A DNA stretch of 64,000 bases from Sternotherus odoratus (lineage: Eukaryota; Chordata; Testudines; Kinosternidae). The notes beneath the pieces are model-generated. The model saw only the letters and a list, made by a program, of their open reading frames with translations, did no database searches and was not told the DNA's origin. Below are positions 23,986 to 34,489 of the stretch, piece by piece. The stretch's first letter is position 1, and every line of letters starts with the position of its first letter. The translations under genes and the position numbers were made by a program. The stretch covers positions 45,158,848 to 45,222,847 of the forward strand of contig JAVMKO010000010.1 of the NCBI GenBank assembly GCA_032164245.1, given 5' to 3'.

Positions 23986-25440
23986 TACTGAAGAGCCAAG
24001 TGTTACTATTATGCGGGATGTGGGACGTGAGTGTTGGTCTCCACAGGGCAGAAGGAGGCAGCAAATTCCCCAGGGAGCGAGCAACTCGCAGTGTGTGGTG
24101 GGTGGAGAAGAGCACCACGCAGGTGTCTGTGCCCCTTGCTGGATTGAAGCTGGTGGGCTCACCCAAGGAGCGTGGGGCCCTGAGCGTGAGAAGGTCAGAG
24201 AGGGGCTTTCTCCCAGGGGTTTGCTCCCCCTCTCCTCTGGTGCTGATGGTGATGTGTCCTCTGAGCCAGCGGCACTCTTCTCTGCTTACTGCCCCTTTGG
24301 CGCAATCAAGGAGATTCAGATATTTCAATAGTCTCAGAGCTGGGTGGCTACTTAGCAGAGAGCAATTATCCTGGTGGATTCGGCCTTCTGTTTGGCCTGC
24401 AGAATAGCCACAGAGTTTGAGCTCCTTGGGCTTAGCCTGTTGCGAGGGTTTGTGGGTTCCGGGGCCAGAGCAAGTGGGGGGACCTCCCCATCCCTTTCGC
24501 CTGCAGTCCCTCCGGCCTTCTTCCCCACACTCCTACCAGGCAGTAGGGTTGAGCCCAAGGGCTTACACTGTTCCCCACAGGGGCAAAGCAAGGCAAGCCC
24601 CCGTGCCCCACCCCTGCTTCCCGGCAGGAGTGGTGGGTGGACCAAGCCAAGCCCCGGTGACCTGACCCCCCTCCCCGGCAGGAGTGGCGGGCAAGTAGAC
24701 TGGGGTCAGGGTGCGGTGTGTGCCCATTTTTCTGGGGGCCCCCAATTGGCTGGGGTCCCTGGACATGGGCCCCATTGGCCGAGTGGCTAATCCACTACTG
24801 GCTGGCATCACACCATCATGTATGTATTAGAATTGTTCCCTGCAAGGGACGCTCCGGGTTCCTGGTCAGGGCTCCTGGTCAGTTGGCAATACCAACTGGT
24901 ACAACAGTATTGGTTATGTGTCATTGGCCAGCTCAGGCACAGGGTTTTGTTTCTGTCCCTCCACCCCATTGGAGGAGTATGCCAGCGCTTCAGACCCAGA
25001 AGAAACCTGCCTGCTCAGGAGAGTGGGAAATGTGCTCTCTGTCAGTAAAATTAATCTGTTGCTCAAAGGTAGCGGGATGTGATTTTTTCGAACCAACTCC
25101 TTTGCATGAGGCTGTGACAATAAATAGAGAAATGGGTGCGGTTCCTCCAGGGAGTGGCACCTACCTGTAGGGAAACAGCCCATCCAGGAGTGTGTCTGCA
25201 CTTACAATGCTTCTGCGTAGACACCCCCTGTATGGACAGAAGGGGTTCTCCCTGCATTTTAGGTAATCCACCTCCCCAAGAGATTTTTGACACCCCTGAT
25301 GGATGTAGTTAAACCAATCTAATTTTCTTGAGTAGAGCAGGCCTAGGTGTGGCAGATTGGCTCATTAGAGGAGATTAGAGAGCCCAGGCTTTGGCAGGCC
25401 CTTTCACTGGTTCTAGTGCAGGGGTGGATTTGTCTATTTT
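23986..25440. other. Unassigned intergenic DNA
   Basis: No gene seen. Around 24600-24690 a short phrase (CCCGGCAGGAGTGG) is duplicated within GC-rich text, suggesting an old repeat. Nothing else recognised. Confidence 0.3.
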
Positions 25441-25546
25441 GGGGGAGGGATAGCTCAGTGGTTTGAGCATTGGCCTGCTAAACCCACAGTTGTGAGTTCA
25501 ATCATTTAGGGGCTATGGGGCAAAAATGGGATTGGTCCAGTTAAGT
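25441..25546 (+). mobile_element. tRNA-derived SINE (turtle Cry I / tortoise pol III type)
   Basis: Starts GGGGGAGGGATAGCTCAGTG. The RNA polymerase III A box is within ATAGCTCAGTGGTTTGAGCA and the B box within GTTGTGAGTTCAATC. This tRNA-like head is a well-known turtle SINE. The B box is mutated and the element abuts an LTR fragment, so it is not a functional tRNA gene. Confidence 0.8.
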
Positions 25547-25817
25547 CTCTGTGTTTTTTCATCTCCCAGACAGAAACGGAGGGGTCGGGAGGGTTACTCT
25601 TGGGGGGGGGGGGAGGTCAAGGTGCCCTTCCCCATAGTCTTGGGGTAATCACTGAGTGGTGGCAGCAGGACCCCAATCCCCAACTGGTAGAGTGTGGGTT
25701 TTGGGGGGAAAGGATTTAACTTAGGCTGGGAAAGTAGCTTACAGTTATTTGGTCTTGCGTATAAGAGACCCCCCTCTTTACCCCAGTGTTTAGAGTGAGG
25801 GAGTATTCTCTCTTACA
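25547..25817 (+). mobile_element. Truncated 5' LTR of Gypsy element F
   Basis: From GTCTCTGTGTTTTTTCATCT to TATTCTCTCTTACA this matches the last 290 bp of the LTR ending at 30890. It ends in CA and is followed at once by TGGTTGGCAC, a possible primer-binding site. The 5' part is missing where the SINE abuts. Confidence 0.7.
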
Positions 25818-26337
25818 TGGTTGGCACAGCTGTGGGATAAGTTGTGAACCCCGAAAGTATTAGACAAAAAATATAGCTTGTGGTATAAGCAGAGTTTGGC
25901 TGGGAATCTAAATTGGATTTTTGTCTCTGAGAAAGCAATTTGCCTCTGTGTGAGAGGAAATTGGTCAGCTCAGCTTGCAAATTGGTAAACTGAGAACAGG
26001 GCAGCTTGGTAAGGATTCATATGGTAATGACTGTAAACAAAGCAGTCAGCCAAAGCAGGAAAACCAGTTTCTGGAAGCAGGAGAACAATAGAATTTTCAG
26101 AGCTGCTTTGAAGTAGACAGAATAAGTATCTGTTAAGTACTCCGTAAGCATAACAGAGAGAAATTAAGCAGAGACCCTTGAATAGAGTGTCAGGTAACAG
26201 GAAACTCAGAGCAGGTAGATTGCTCCCTTTGCTGGGAAGAAGGAAAGTGACACCCTAAATTAACCATTTTTTGGGTACAGAATTTATGTAAATTCAATCT
26301 GTTATTTTAGCTGTAAGATAACTGCAGGAAAGCTAAG

Positions 26338-27122
26338 ATGACAAGCAATAAGACCCAAAAGGATATAGAATACGCCAAATTACAAGCGGTGAGGGAAGAG
26401 AGGGAGCATGAAAGGCAAATAGCAATCAAAAAACTGAAACTCCAAAGGGCAGAAGCTGCACACCGAAGGGAAATGGAGAAACTGAAAGCTAAGCTAGAAA
26501 AACTACAGGTTGAGTGGGAGGAGTGGATAAAGGAAGAGGAAGACGAAAAAACAGACAACACGCTCTGGACTTGGCACAGGCTAAGCAAGCTGACACACCC
26601 ATCTCTGTTCCTGAACCTTCCACCAGGGGTCCAACTGTGTTACCAGAAGCCCTGACGGAGGTAGGGGAGCCAGATACCCTGCCAACGACTGGAACAGCCA
26701 TGGAGGATCCAGCCCCACACACCCAACCAAAGCTAGTTCCGGGACCGGAACTGGCAAAGGAACCAACCCCAGAACCATTGCCTGCACTGAGCCCATCATT
26801 TGCAACCCCATCTACCACCCCAACACCAGAGGGCAATCTCGAACCGGCCCTGACAACAGCAGCTGAACCAACCCAAGAGGCTCCGCCGGAGCCTGAAGTA
26901 CAACACGGTGCAGCAGCGGAGAGCGGTCCACCACCAACGGAACCAACCCCATCACCTACATCACTTCCAGAGGAACCCAACCCAAGTCCACAACCCAGTG
27001 AGGAACTGATGTCTCCTGCATCAAGAGAACAGTTCCAGTCCGAACAGGAAGCAGATGAAAGTCTCCAGGAAACTTGGATGGCGGCACGGAGCAATCCACC
27101 GCCTCTCAGCTCTACCAATTGA
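26338..27122 (+). pseudogene. Gag region of Gypsy element F (frameshifted)
   Basis: The frame starting at 26338 encodes a strongly charged coiled-coil N terminus rich in Glu, Lys and Arg (about 70 residues with repeated EREHERQ/KKLKLQR-like heptads). It then runs out of frame near 26650, and a second frame (26514-27122) continues as a Pro/Thr/Glu-rich segment of about 150 residues. No zinc knuckle or protease could be seen, so the middle of gag and the protease are probably deleted. Neighbours are the 5' LTR fragment and integrase. Confidence 0.6.
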
Positions 27123-27131
27123 TCCCGATTT

Positions 27132-28424
27132 GTGGTCGAAAAGGGACTTTTATACAGGGAGGCTCTTGCTAGTGGACACCCAGAAGACTGGCAGTCTCAG
27201 AGACAGTTGGTAGTTCCAACTAAGTACCGGGCAAGGCTCCTAAACTTAGCCCATGATCACCCTAGTGGTCATGCCGGGGTGAACAGAACCAAGGACCGGG
27301 TGGGGAGGTCTTTCCACTGGAAGGGAATGGGCAAGGACATTGCTCAGTATGTCCGATCCTGTGGGATGTGCCAAAGGGTGGAAAAACACCAAGACTAGGT
27401 GAAGGCCCCTCTCCAGCCACTAATCATAATTGAGGTTCCATTTCAGCGAGTAGCTGTGGATATTCTGGGTCCTTTCCCAAAAAAGACACCCAGAGGAAAG
27501 CAGTACATACTGACTTTCATGGACTTTGCTACCCAATGGCCCGAAACTGTAGCTCTAAGCAACACCAGGGCTGTGAGTGTGTACCAGGCATTAACAGACA
27601 TTTTTGCCAGGGTAGATTGGCCCGCCAACATCCTTACAGATTCAGGAACCAATTTCCTGTCCGGGACTATAAAAAATCTGTGGGAACCTCATGGGGTGAA
27701 CCACTTGGTTGCCACTCCTTACCACCATCAAACCAATGGCATGGTGGAGAAGTTTAATGGAACTTTGGGGGCCATGATACAGAAATTCATCAATGAACAC
27801 TCCAATGATTGGGATCTAGTGTTACAGCAGTTGCTCTTTGCCTACAGGGCTGTACCACATCCCAGCTTAGGGTTCTCACCCTTTGAACTTGTGTATGGCC
27901 GCGAGGTTAAGGGGCCATTACAGTTGGTGAAACAACAATGGGAGGGGTTTACACCTTCTCCAGGGACTAACATTCTGGACTTTTTAACCAACTTGCAAAA
28001 CACCCTCCGAACCTCTTAAGCCCTTGCTAAAGAAAACCTGAAGGATGCTCAGGAAGAGCAAAAGGCCTGGTATGACAAACATGCCAGAGAACGTTCCTTT
28101 AAAGTAGGGGACCAGGTAATGGTCTTAAAGGCGCTCCAGGCCCATAAGATGGAAGTGTCATGGGAAGGACCCTTTATGGTCAAAGAGCGCCTGGGAGCAG
28201 TTAACTACCTGGTAGCATCCCCTACCTCACACCAAAAGCCTAAAGTGTACCATGTAAACTCTCTAAAGCCTTTTTATTCCAGGGACTCAAAAGTTTGTCA
28301 GTTTACAGCCCAGGAAAGCGATGACGCTGAGTGTCCGGACAGTGTCTACTACGAAGGGAACCGTGACGGTGGCGTGGAAGAGGTAAACTTCTCCATGAGT
28401 CACGGATGCCTACAGCGCCAGTAG
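27132..28424 (+). pseudogene. Integrase of Gypsy element F (Gmr1-like order)
   Basis: Reading frames at 27132-27398, 27399-28019 and 28119-28424 lie end to end, separated by stop codons. The zinc-binding HHCC domain is readable (His in AHDHPSGHAG, Cys in CGMCQRV). The catalytic core has the three acidic positions (VDILGPF, ILTDSG, NGMVEKFN). The C-terminal part carries the DQVMVL and WEGPF words of the chromodomain-like GPY region. Integrase sits before reverse transcriptase here, opposite to the usual Ty3/Gypsy order. The copy is non-functional because of stops. Confidence 0.8.
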
Positions 28425-29245
28425 ATCAAGGACCTGTGCACCAGCTTCGCGCCACTATTCTCAACCACCCCAGGCCAAACTGAACGGGCATACCACTCCA
28501 TTGACACAGGTGATGCCCACCCAATTAGAGCCAAACCTTACTGTTAAATAGGCCTCATCAGAGTGACTTACCTTGGACTCCAGGTGGGTCAAGGAACTAT
28601 CAATCCCCTACAGGCCAAAGTGGATGCTATCCAAAAGTGGCCTGTCCCCAAGTCCAAGAAACAGGTCCAATCCTTCTTAGGCTTGGCCGGATACTACCAG
28701 CGATTTGTACCACACTAAAGCCAAATCACCGCCCCACTGACTGACTTAAATCGAAAAACCAGCCAAATCCAGTCCAGTGGACTGAGCCATGTCAAAAGGC
28801 CTTTGACCAGCTTAAAGCGACCCTTATGTCTGACGCTGTGCTCAGGGCCCCAGACTTCGACCAACCGTTCCTAGTAACCACCGATGCCTCTGACCGTGGT
28901 GTGGGAGCAGTGTTAATGGAGAAAGGACCCGACCAACAGTTGCACCTGGTCGTGTTTCTCAGCAAGAAGCTGTCTGAGAGGGAGAGCCACTGGTCCATTC
29001 CCGAAAAGGAATGCTACGCCATCGTGTATGCTCTGGAAAAGCTACATCCGTACGTTTGGGAACGACAGTTCCAGCTCCAGACCGACCATGCTGCGCTGAA
29101 GTGGCTTCATAGTGTCACCAACAAGAACAAAAAACTTCTCCGTTGGAGTTTAGCTCTCCAGGATTTTGATTTTGACATACAACACATTGCAGGAACTTCT
29201 AATAAAGTAGCTGATGCACTCTCCCGTGAAAGTTTCCCAGAATAA
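28425..29245 (+). pseudogene. Reverse transcriptase remnant and RNase H of element F
   Basis: After integrase, a short RT N-terminal remnant (around 28490-28545) jumps directly to the RT thumb/connection (KWPVPKSKKQVQSFLGLAGY near 28640). The catalytic palm with its YxDD motif is therefore missing. The 139-codon frame 28826-29245 is RNase H: TTDASDRGVGAVL, EKECYAIVYALEKLHPY, QTDHAALKWLH and ADALSRE words are present. The frame ends just before the polypurine tract and 3' LTR, confirming that no integrase follows RNase H. Confidence 0.8.
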
Positions 29246-29405
29246 ATTAGTTAGAACTGTCCTTGGAATGTGGGGACCTACTGTTAGCTTTATTGTAAGC
29301 AGTAGTATTTTTAGAGATGTATGTGTTTAACTCTGTTTTTTCCTAGAGCTCCAGGAAGAAATCGCATCCAGTGACCCTCCGCCACCGTTTGCGATTTGGG
29401 GGGCA

Positions 29406-30890
29406 TGTCATAAGCATGAAGTGCCTTAGAATAGCTATTTTTCCTGTAAAGGGTTAAACCTGAAGCCCAAAAAGACGATGAAGTCAAAAGCTCTCATTTC
29501 TATGGGAGGGCAGGGCTGGCGACAGGGGGGTACTACGGGTAGAGCTGTACTGGGCCCCGGACTTAAGGGGGGGGCCCTTAAGTCCGGGGCCCAGTACAGC
29601 TCTACCCGTAGTACCCCCCTGTCACCGGGCCTGGTGCGGGATCTTGCGCTCCTGCGGCTGGTCACAGCAGTGGCGTCTCCATCGCCAGCCGCAGGGTCTC
29701 GCACGGTTCCGGGGGGAAAGGGCGCGCGGGAGCCGGGTGTGGGGGGAGAGCAGCAAGGGCGGCTCACACCGCTCCCGGGCTCTCGCTCTCTCGGGCCACG
29801 GCTCGCGCTCCTGCAGGACCCCGCCGGGCACGAGAGCGCAGCGAAGGGCGAGTGCCAGCAGCGAGCGCCCAGGCGGTGGCAATGCTCGGAGGCTCGCACT
29901 GCCCCCAGCCACTGTCAGCTGGGTGGGGGAAGCGCCGGCTGGTATGTCTGGTAGCCGGCGGGGACGAGGCCAGGCTGGGCGGATGGGGAGGGGAGGAGAT
30001 TAGGCTGGGGGAGGAGATTTGGTTGGGTGGCCCGGGTCAGGCAGGGTGGGAAGGAGAATGGGCGGGGGAGGGCTGGGGGGCCCAAACGATCATAGTAGGG
30101 GGCCCCCAATTATCAGACTAGGGGGCCCCCAAACGATCAGAGTAGGGGGCCCCAAAATTTCTGTCACCGGCCCTGTAGGAGGGGGGAGTGTTTTTAGTTC
30201 AGTTCGTCCGAGGATTTTGGGCTGACTCCATCTTTCTCTAGCTATGGAGATTCATCTCCTCCTTTTCCTTCATAAATTCATAAGTTAGACTAAAAGTAAG
30301 TAGAGCTATTGATTGCATAAGCTTTGTACTTGATCTCTGGTGTCCTTAAATTGTAAAGCTCAGCAGAGAGAGAAATCCCAGGGAAAGGGGGCTGGTTTAG
30401 GCAAGAAGACTCAAGATAGGAAGCTTTATACCTGTGAAGTCTGTATAAGCTGTATGGTTTTTCTCTTTTCTTTATTAAATCTTATTTGGTTATACAAAGG
30501 GTCTGATTATTTCCCTTGGAGTGGTCCTGGCTTTGGATCTGGCACAGCTTATAGCTAGCAGGGTCTTTGTGTTTAAACTCTCTCCTCGATAGCTAGAGGG
30601 GGAGGGTAGAGCAAAGTCTCTGTGTTTTCCATCTTCCAGATAGAAAGGAAGGGGTTGGGAGGGTTACTCTCGGGGGGGGGGGTGTCAAGGTGCCCCACCC
30701 CATAGTCTTGGGGTACCTCACTTTGATGGTGGCAGCAAAAATTCCAAGCCCCAACTGGTAAAGTTTGGGGCTTGGGGGAAAAGATTTAACTTAGGCTGGG
30801 AAAGTAGCTTAAAGTTATTTGGTCCACAGCATAAGAGACCCCACACCTTTACCCTAAAGTTTAGAGTGGGGGGAGGAATATTCTCTTACA
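29406..30890 (+). mobile_element. 3' LTR of element F, carrying an hAT insertion
   Basis: Starts TGTCATAAGC right after a G-rich polypurine tract (GATTTGGGGGGCA) and ends TATTCTCTTACA. It shares its terminal 290 bp with 25547-25817. A GC-rich hAT-like element (29511-30175) is inserted in it, so the original LTR is about 810 bp. Confidence 0.75.
29511..30175. mobile_element. GC-rich hAT-like element with internal palindrome (copy 3)
   Basis: Starts CAGGGCTGGCGACAGGGG and ends TTTCTGTCACCGGCCCTG. Flanking 8-mers TGGGAGGG (29503-29510) and TAGGAGGG (30176-30183) match at seven of eight positions. Its left 120 bp is a near-perfect palindrome in which the terminal repeat itself reappears inverted (GTAGTACCCCCCTGTCACCG). 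The right part has three spaced repeats of AGTAGGGGGCCCC. Confidence 0.8.
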
Positions 30891-31520
30891 AGGGGGTTGT
30901 GCATTGTAAAGCACAAGTTAATCGTGCAGCTCAGCAGAAGCTGGAGGATTTGGCTGCTTGGAGACAGATGAAAGATTCCTGATCCAGGATGGGGTTGAGG
31001 GAGAATCTGGGAGCATCTGGAGTGGTCACTGCGCATCCCCAAGACTCTTGTCCTTGACCAGACGGGGGTCTTCACAATTGGGTTCCCCATCCGGGGACTG
31101 GAGACAGAGGGAAGTGGAGCAGAGTCCAAGAGAGGAATTGGACTGTGAGAGGCTGCAAGAGCCTGGAAGAGTGCTGCAGGAGAAGCAGCAGTGTGAACTG
31201 GGAATGGTGAAGCCAAAGGGCCCAAGGGACTTCCGAGGGGCGAGTGGGGATAGACCCCTGGATGCCAGTTCCGCAGGGAGCCTCAATACTAAATTGGGGT
31301 CCCTGGTGAAGGGATGGGGGGATGGGAATGTCCACCTCACTGCTGATGAGCAGGCTGACAACTTGAACTAGGGGAACCCTGCGGAAAAGCCCCGGTGTCT
31401 AGCTCCCTGCTCAGTCCCAAGGCTATCCACGCCATTAGCCAGATGGGTGAGGTGGTGAACAGACTCCCACCCCTGTCCCCGACCTGTATGTCTGTGTGGA
31501 GTCCCCTGGGTTCAAGTCAG
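30891..31520 (+). pseudogene. Gag remnant of Gypsy element C
   Basis: An open stretch 30958-31371 encodes charged, Glu/Gln-rich protein text with phrases such as REELDCERLQEPGRVLQEKQ, resembling the coiled-coil region of Gypsy gag. It is cut at 31520 by the 4-bp target duplication of element A and appears to resume at 40984. No 5' LTR was found. Confidence 0.45.
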
Positions 31521-31524
31521 GTGG

Positions 31525-31908
31525 TGTGGCAGGGCCCCCCCCCCCGGGCACCCCAGACTCAAGTCCTTTGAGCAGTTCTCACTGGCTGGGTTTGGTGTCT
31601 CGCCGGTGACGGAGGGAAACTCCCTCCTGCTTCCCTGCCTGCTGGCAGCCTCTCTGTATCTGCCTCTCCTTTACCTCCTTCTGCTTTCAGAAAACTCACT
31701 CTTCTAACTCCTACTGCCTCCAAATGCACTCCTCAACTCCCACACCCCTCTCTGGGGGGGGGGGAAAGTCTCTTTAAAGGGCTCTGACAGCCTCCTTAAC
31801 CGGTCTCAGCTGCCCCTGCTTCTGGCTGCGGCAGCCTTGCTCAGCTGGACCTAATTTAACCTGCAGTTACCCCTCTCACCACAACCTTTCAGCCCTGGGT
31901 TTACCACA
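31525..31908 (-). repeat. 3' LTR of element A
   Basis: On the minus strand it begins TGTGGTAAACCCAGGGC. Pair of 40602-40979, with scattered substitutions and a C-run length change. Confidence 0.85.
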
Positions 31909-31909
31909 C

Positions 31910-32128
31910 ATCTCCCCCCCCCCCCTGCTCAACACCATGGGGTTGGGCTACTTGGGTCGCTGAGCAGTGTACCCTTGACAGGCCGTCCACATTTCCGTGC
32001 AGGAGGCCGGATCTATGTTGCACGCGGAAGTGGAAGGGTTGTAGCGAGAGGAACCATCTGGTAACCCTTGCGTTTTTGTCTTTATTTTGGTGCATCCACT
32101 TCAGCGGAGCATGGTCCGTGACCAGGTG
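31910..32128 (-). pseudogene. RNase H C-terminal part of element A
   Basis: On the minus strand this encodes the end of RNase H: a VTDHAPLKWM-type phrase, then NARVTRWFLSLQPF and NVDGLSRVHC. It is separated from the rest of the pol gene by element B. Some 25-30 RNase H residues between the two parts appear to be lost. Confidence 0.75.
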
Positions 32129-33256
32129 TCACGCTACTGGAATAATTTGGTATCATATAGATCATTGGGGTACCAAATATTATGTGAAGGGGGTCATAAC
32201 AGATGTCTATGACCATATGTGTGTATCTATTTTGGAACTGAAGTTATGGATATTGGATAAAAGGTGCCTGTACTTCGAACTTAGGCTTGGCTCCTGTGAA
32301 ATCTCAGACACGCTGGTGCTAACTCGAGCCCATTAAAGGGCCATCAACTGCACAATGAACTGTGTCCACACCCAAGGAGAGGAGCCTCCCCAGGTATGGG
32401 ACATGCCTGGGCAAAAACTGAATCATTGAGAGTCTGGTAATTGGACCATGTGGCTGTGAACCTTCAGTTTGCAGCCAGACTCTGCATAAGGAGGAGGAGG
32501 GTCTTCACCCACAGGAGGAAGTCTATAAAGCCTGGAAGAACGTTCTCCATTTTGTCTTCTACCTCCAGCCTTCAGCCTGCCTTGTTTCCAGCTTTGGATG
32601 GAACTTTGCTTCTCAGGGAACTCTGGACAAAGGTGCTGACCCATTTCTGCAGGGGATGCTTTCCAAAGACTTAGATTGAAACCTGCAGTTTATTCTACAG
32701 CTGCAAGACTGAACCAAGAGATGTACTATGTGCTTGTGTCTGAATATTTATAGTTTTTCAGTAACTTAACAACAAAAAATTAAAAAGTATTTAAATTAAA
32801 AAATTACTGCATGTAATTGATTTCTTTTAACCATTCTTAACCCTCACCTATACCTTTTTCCTTTTATAATAAACCTTTAGATTTTAGATTCTAAAGGATT
32901 GGCTACAGCGTGATTTGTGGTAAGATCTCATTTGTATATTGACCTGGGTCTGGGGCCAGATTCTTTGGAATTGGGAAGAACCGTTTTCTTTATTTGGGGT
33001 GTTGGTTTTCATAACCATTGATCCCCAGGACAGGTGGCTGCTGGTGGTGATATTGGGAATCTGGAGTGTCTTAAGGGGATTGCTTGTGTGACTTGTGGTT
33101 AGCCAGTGGGGTGAGACCAAAGTCTTTTCTGTTTGGCTGGTTTGGTTTGCCTTAGTGTGAAGAAACCCCAGCTTTGGGCTGTAGTTGCCCTTTTGGAAGC
33201 AATCTGTCCTGATCTGACACTCACAGTTAGACCCCACCAGGAACAGCACCGTCACA
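32129..33256 (+). mobile_element. LTR of nested element B
   Basis: Begins TGTCACGCTACTGG and ends GCACCGTCACA (1128 bp). It has AATAAACC near 32868 and the downstream phrase GGCTACAGCGTGATTTGTGG. A related solo LTR is at 53768-54858 (GGCTGTAGCGTGTATTTGAT). The size, TG/CA ends and paired family member support an LTR. No second LTR of B is seen on the right. Confidence 0.6.
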
Positions 33257-33262
33257 GAAGCA

Positions 33263-34489
33263 TTGGAGAGACGGGAGAGACTTAACAAGATGAAACAAGA
33301 AACTGCCAAACTTCGGCTCCAAGTTCAAAGAGCAAGAGAAGAACATCAGAAATTATATCCTCTTGAAAGTCCATTTTATAACAGTATTGGGAGGCGGTAT
33401 TACCCTGTGCAGTTTTCTGTGTTTAGCCCATTATGCTATGACCAGGGGGAGGGGGATTCTCACCTGGGGGGAAATAGCTGTTTGTCTGGGGAGGCTTTCT
33501 CCAAGTGTTTGTCTGTGCAAGAAAGCAGTTTGCCTGTGGATGAAGTTTCTAAATGTCTGTCTAATGTCTCAGAAGTGAATCTGGAATTAGGTACAGTGCA
33601 GGAAGAACTTATAAATCAGGAAAGGGTTTCTCTGGAACAGGTTGCAGTGAATGGTCAGGGTAAAGCCCTAACTGAGGAAGGAAAGGGTGAAATAGTTTTG
33701 GCTGGTGCAGCTTGTGAGAGTGAACCTGCAAAAAGCCACAGTGTATCTGTGGGCAGTGGCAATGTGCCTGATGAGGAAGGTTTATACAAGCCTAGGCAGC
33801 CTGTTGAGCAGATGGCTTTGTCTAGTCAGAAGTTTGGGAAGACAAGGATAGTGGAAGAGAAGTGTCCCTATGCCTTACCTGTGTCCTGTGTGGAGAAGTG
33901 TGACAGTGAAGGGAGTGTGCCTGTGTCTGTCAGGGGTATTGACTTGCCTATGGAGGAAGCTACCTCAGTCTCCAAGCAGTTGTCTGTGTGCTGGGACAGG
34001 GAAAGTGAAATCCCAAGCTGTGGGTCTAGTGAAGGAGAGTGTGTCTCTAAATCTTCTTTGTCTGTGGAGCAGACAGAAAGTGCCTGTCAGCCTGGGATGG
34101 TTGAGAGTGGGGCATTTGTTTCAGAGTTGGTTTTGGATTCAGCTAAAGCTCAGAAAGGAAATGGTCCTGAGTTTGTGTCTGCTGGGAAGGAAGGCTCTAT
34201 AACTAGGTGTAATCTGGTTAATGTCTTAGCAAGAGCCCAGAGACCAAACGATTCTGGTGCTTATACTTTGCCTGTTGCTAGTGTGTTGCTGGAAAAGGGT
34301 GTAGCAACTCTGTCTAATCAGAGTAATATCCTAGCCAGGGCACAAGGAGAGCAGAAAGGTGATTTGGGTGTGTTACCTACCACCAGCTTGACAACAGGGA
34401 GCAAGGAGGAAATAATTCTTAAGCTAATATCTGGCAAAGGGAAGGAGAATGACTCTGACCTCTTGTTCAGTGAGTCTGAGTTTGCCTGA
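33263..34489 (+). CDS. Uncharacterised 408-codon frame of nested element B
   Basis: A long open frame directly after the LTR. The first 50 residues form a coiled coil (RRERLNKM, KLRLQVQRAREEHQK). The rest is Ser/Val/Glu/Gly-rich with many short repeated phrases, including two copies of ILARAQ/VLARAQ some 35 residues apart. I recognise no capsid, zinc-knuckle, protease or enzyme motif. There is no ATG near the beginning (it opens with TTG in an unbroken frame), so the true start is unknown. It is probably a gag-like or linker protein of an LTR element. A host gene is unlikely because it is an intronless frame inside a nested transposon. Confidence 0.5.
   Translation: MERRERLNKMKQETAKLRLQVQRAREEHQKLYPLESPFYNSIGRRYYPVQFSVFSPLCYDQGEGDSHLGGNSCLSGEAFSKCLSVQESSLPVDEVSKCLSNVSEVNLELGTVQEELINQERVSLEQVAVNGQGKALTEEGKGEIVLAGAACESEPAKSHSVSVGSGNVPDEEGLYKPRQPVEQMALSSQKFGKTRIVEEKCPYALPVSCVEKCDSEGSVPVSVRGIDLPMEEATSVSKQLSVCWDRESEIPSCGSSEGECVSKSSLSVEQTESACQPGMVESGAFVSELVLDSAKAQKGNGPEFVSAGKEGSITRCNLVNVLARAQRPNDSGAYTLPVASVLLEKGVATLSNQSNILARAQGEQKGDLGVLPTTSLTTGSKEEIILKLISGKGKENDSDLLFSESEFA

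Noticed and set aside
25441..25546. tRNA gene
   Set aside because: The A and B box similarity belongs to a tRNA-derived SINE; the B box is altered and no cloverleaf with intact acceptor stem is apparent.
33263..34489. 408-codon frame as a host gene
   Set aside because: No start ATG near its beginning, no introns, directly after an LTR and nested within another transposon.
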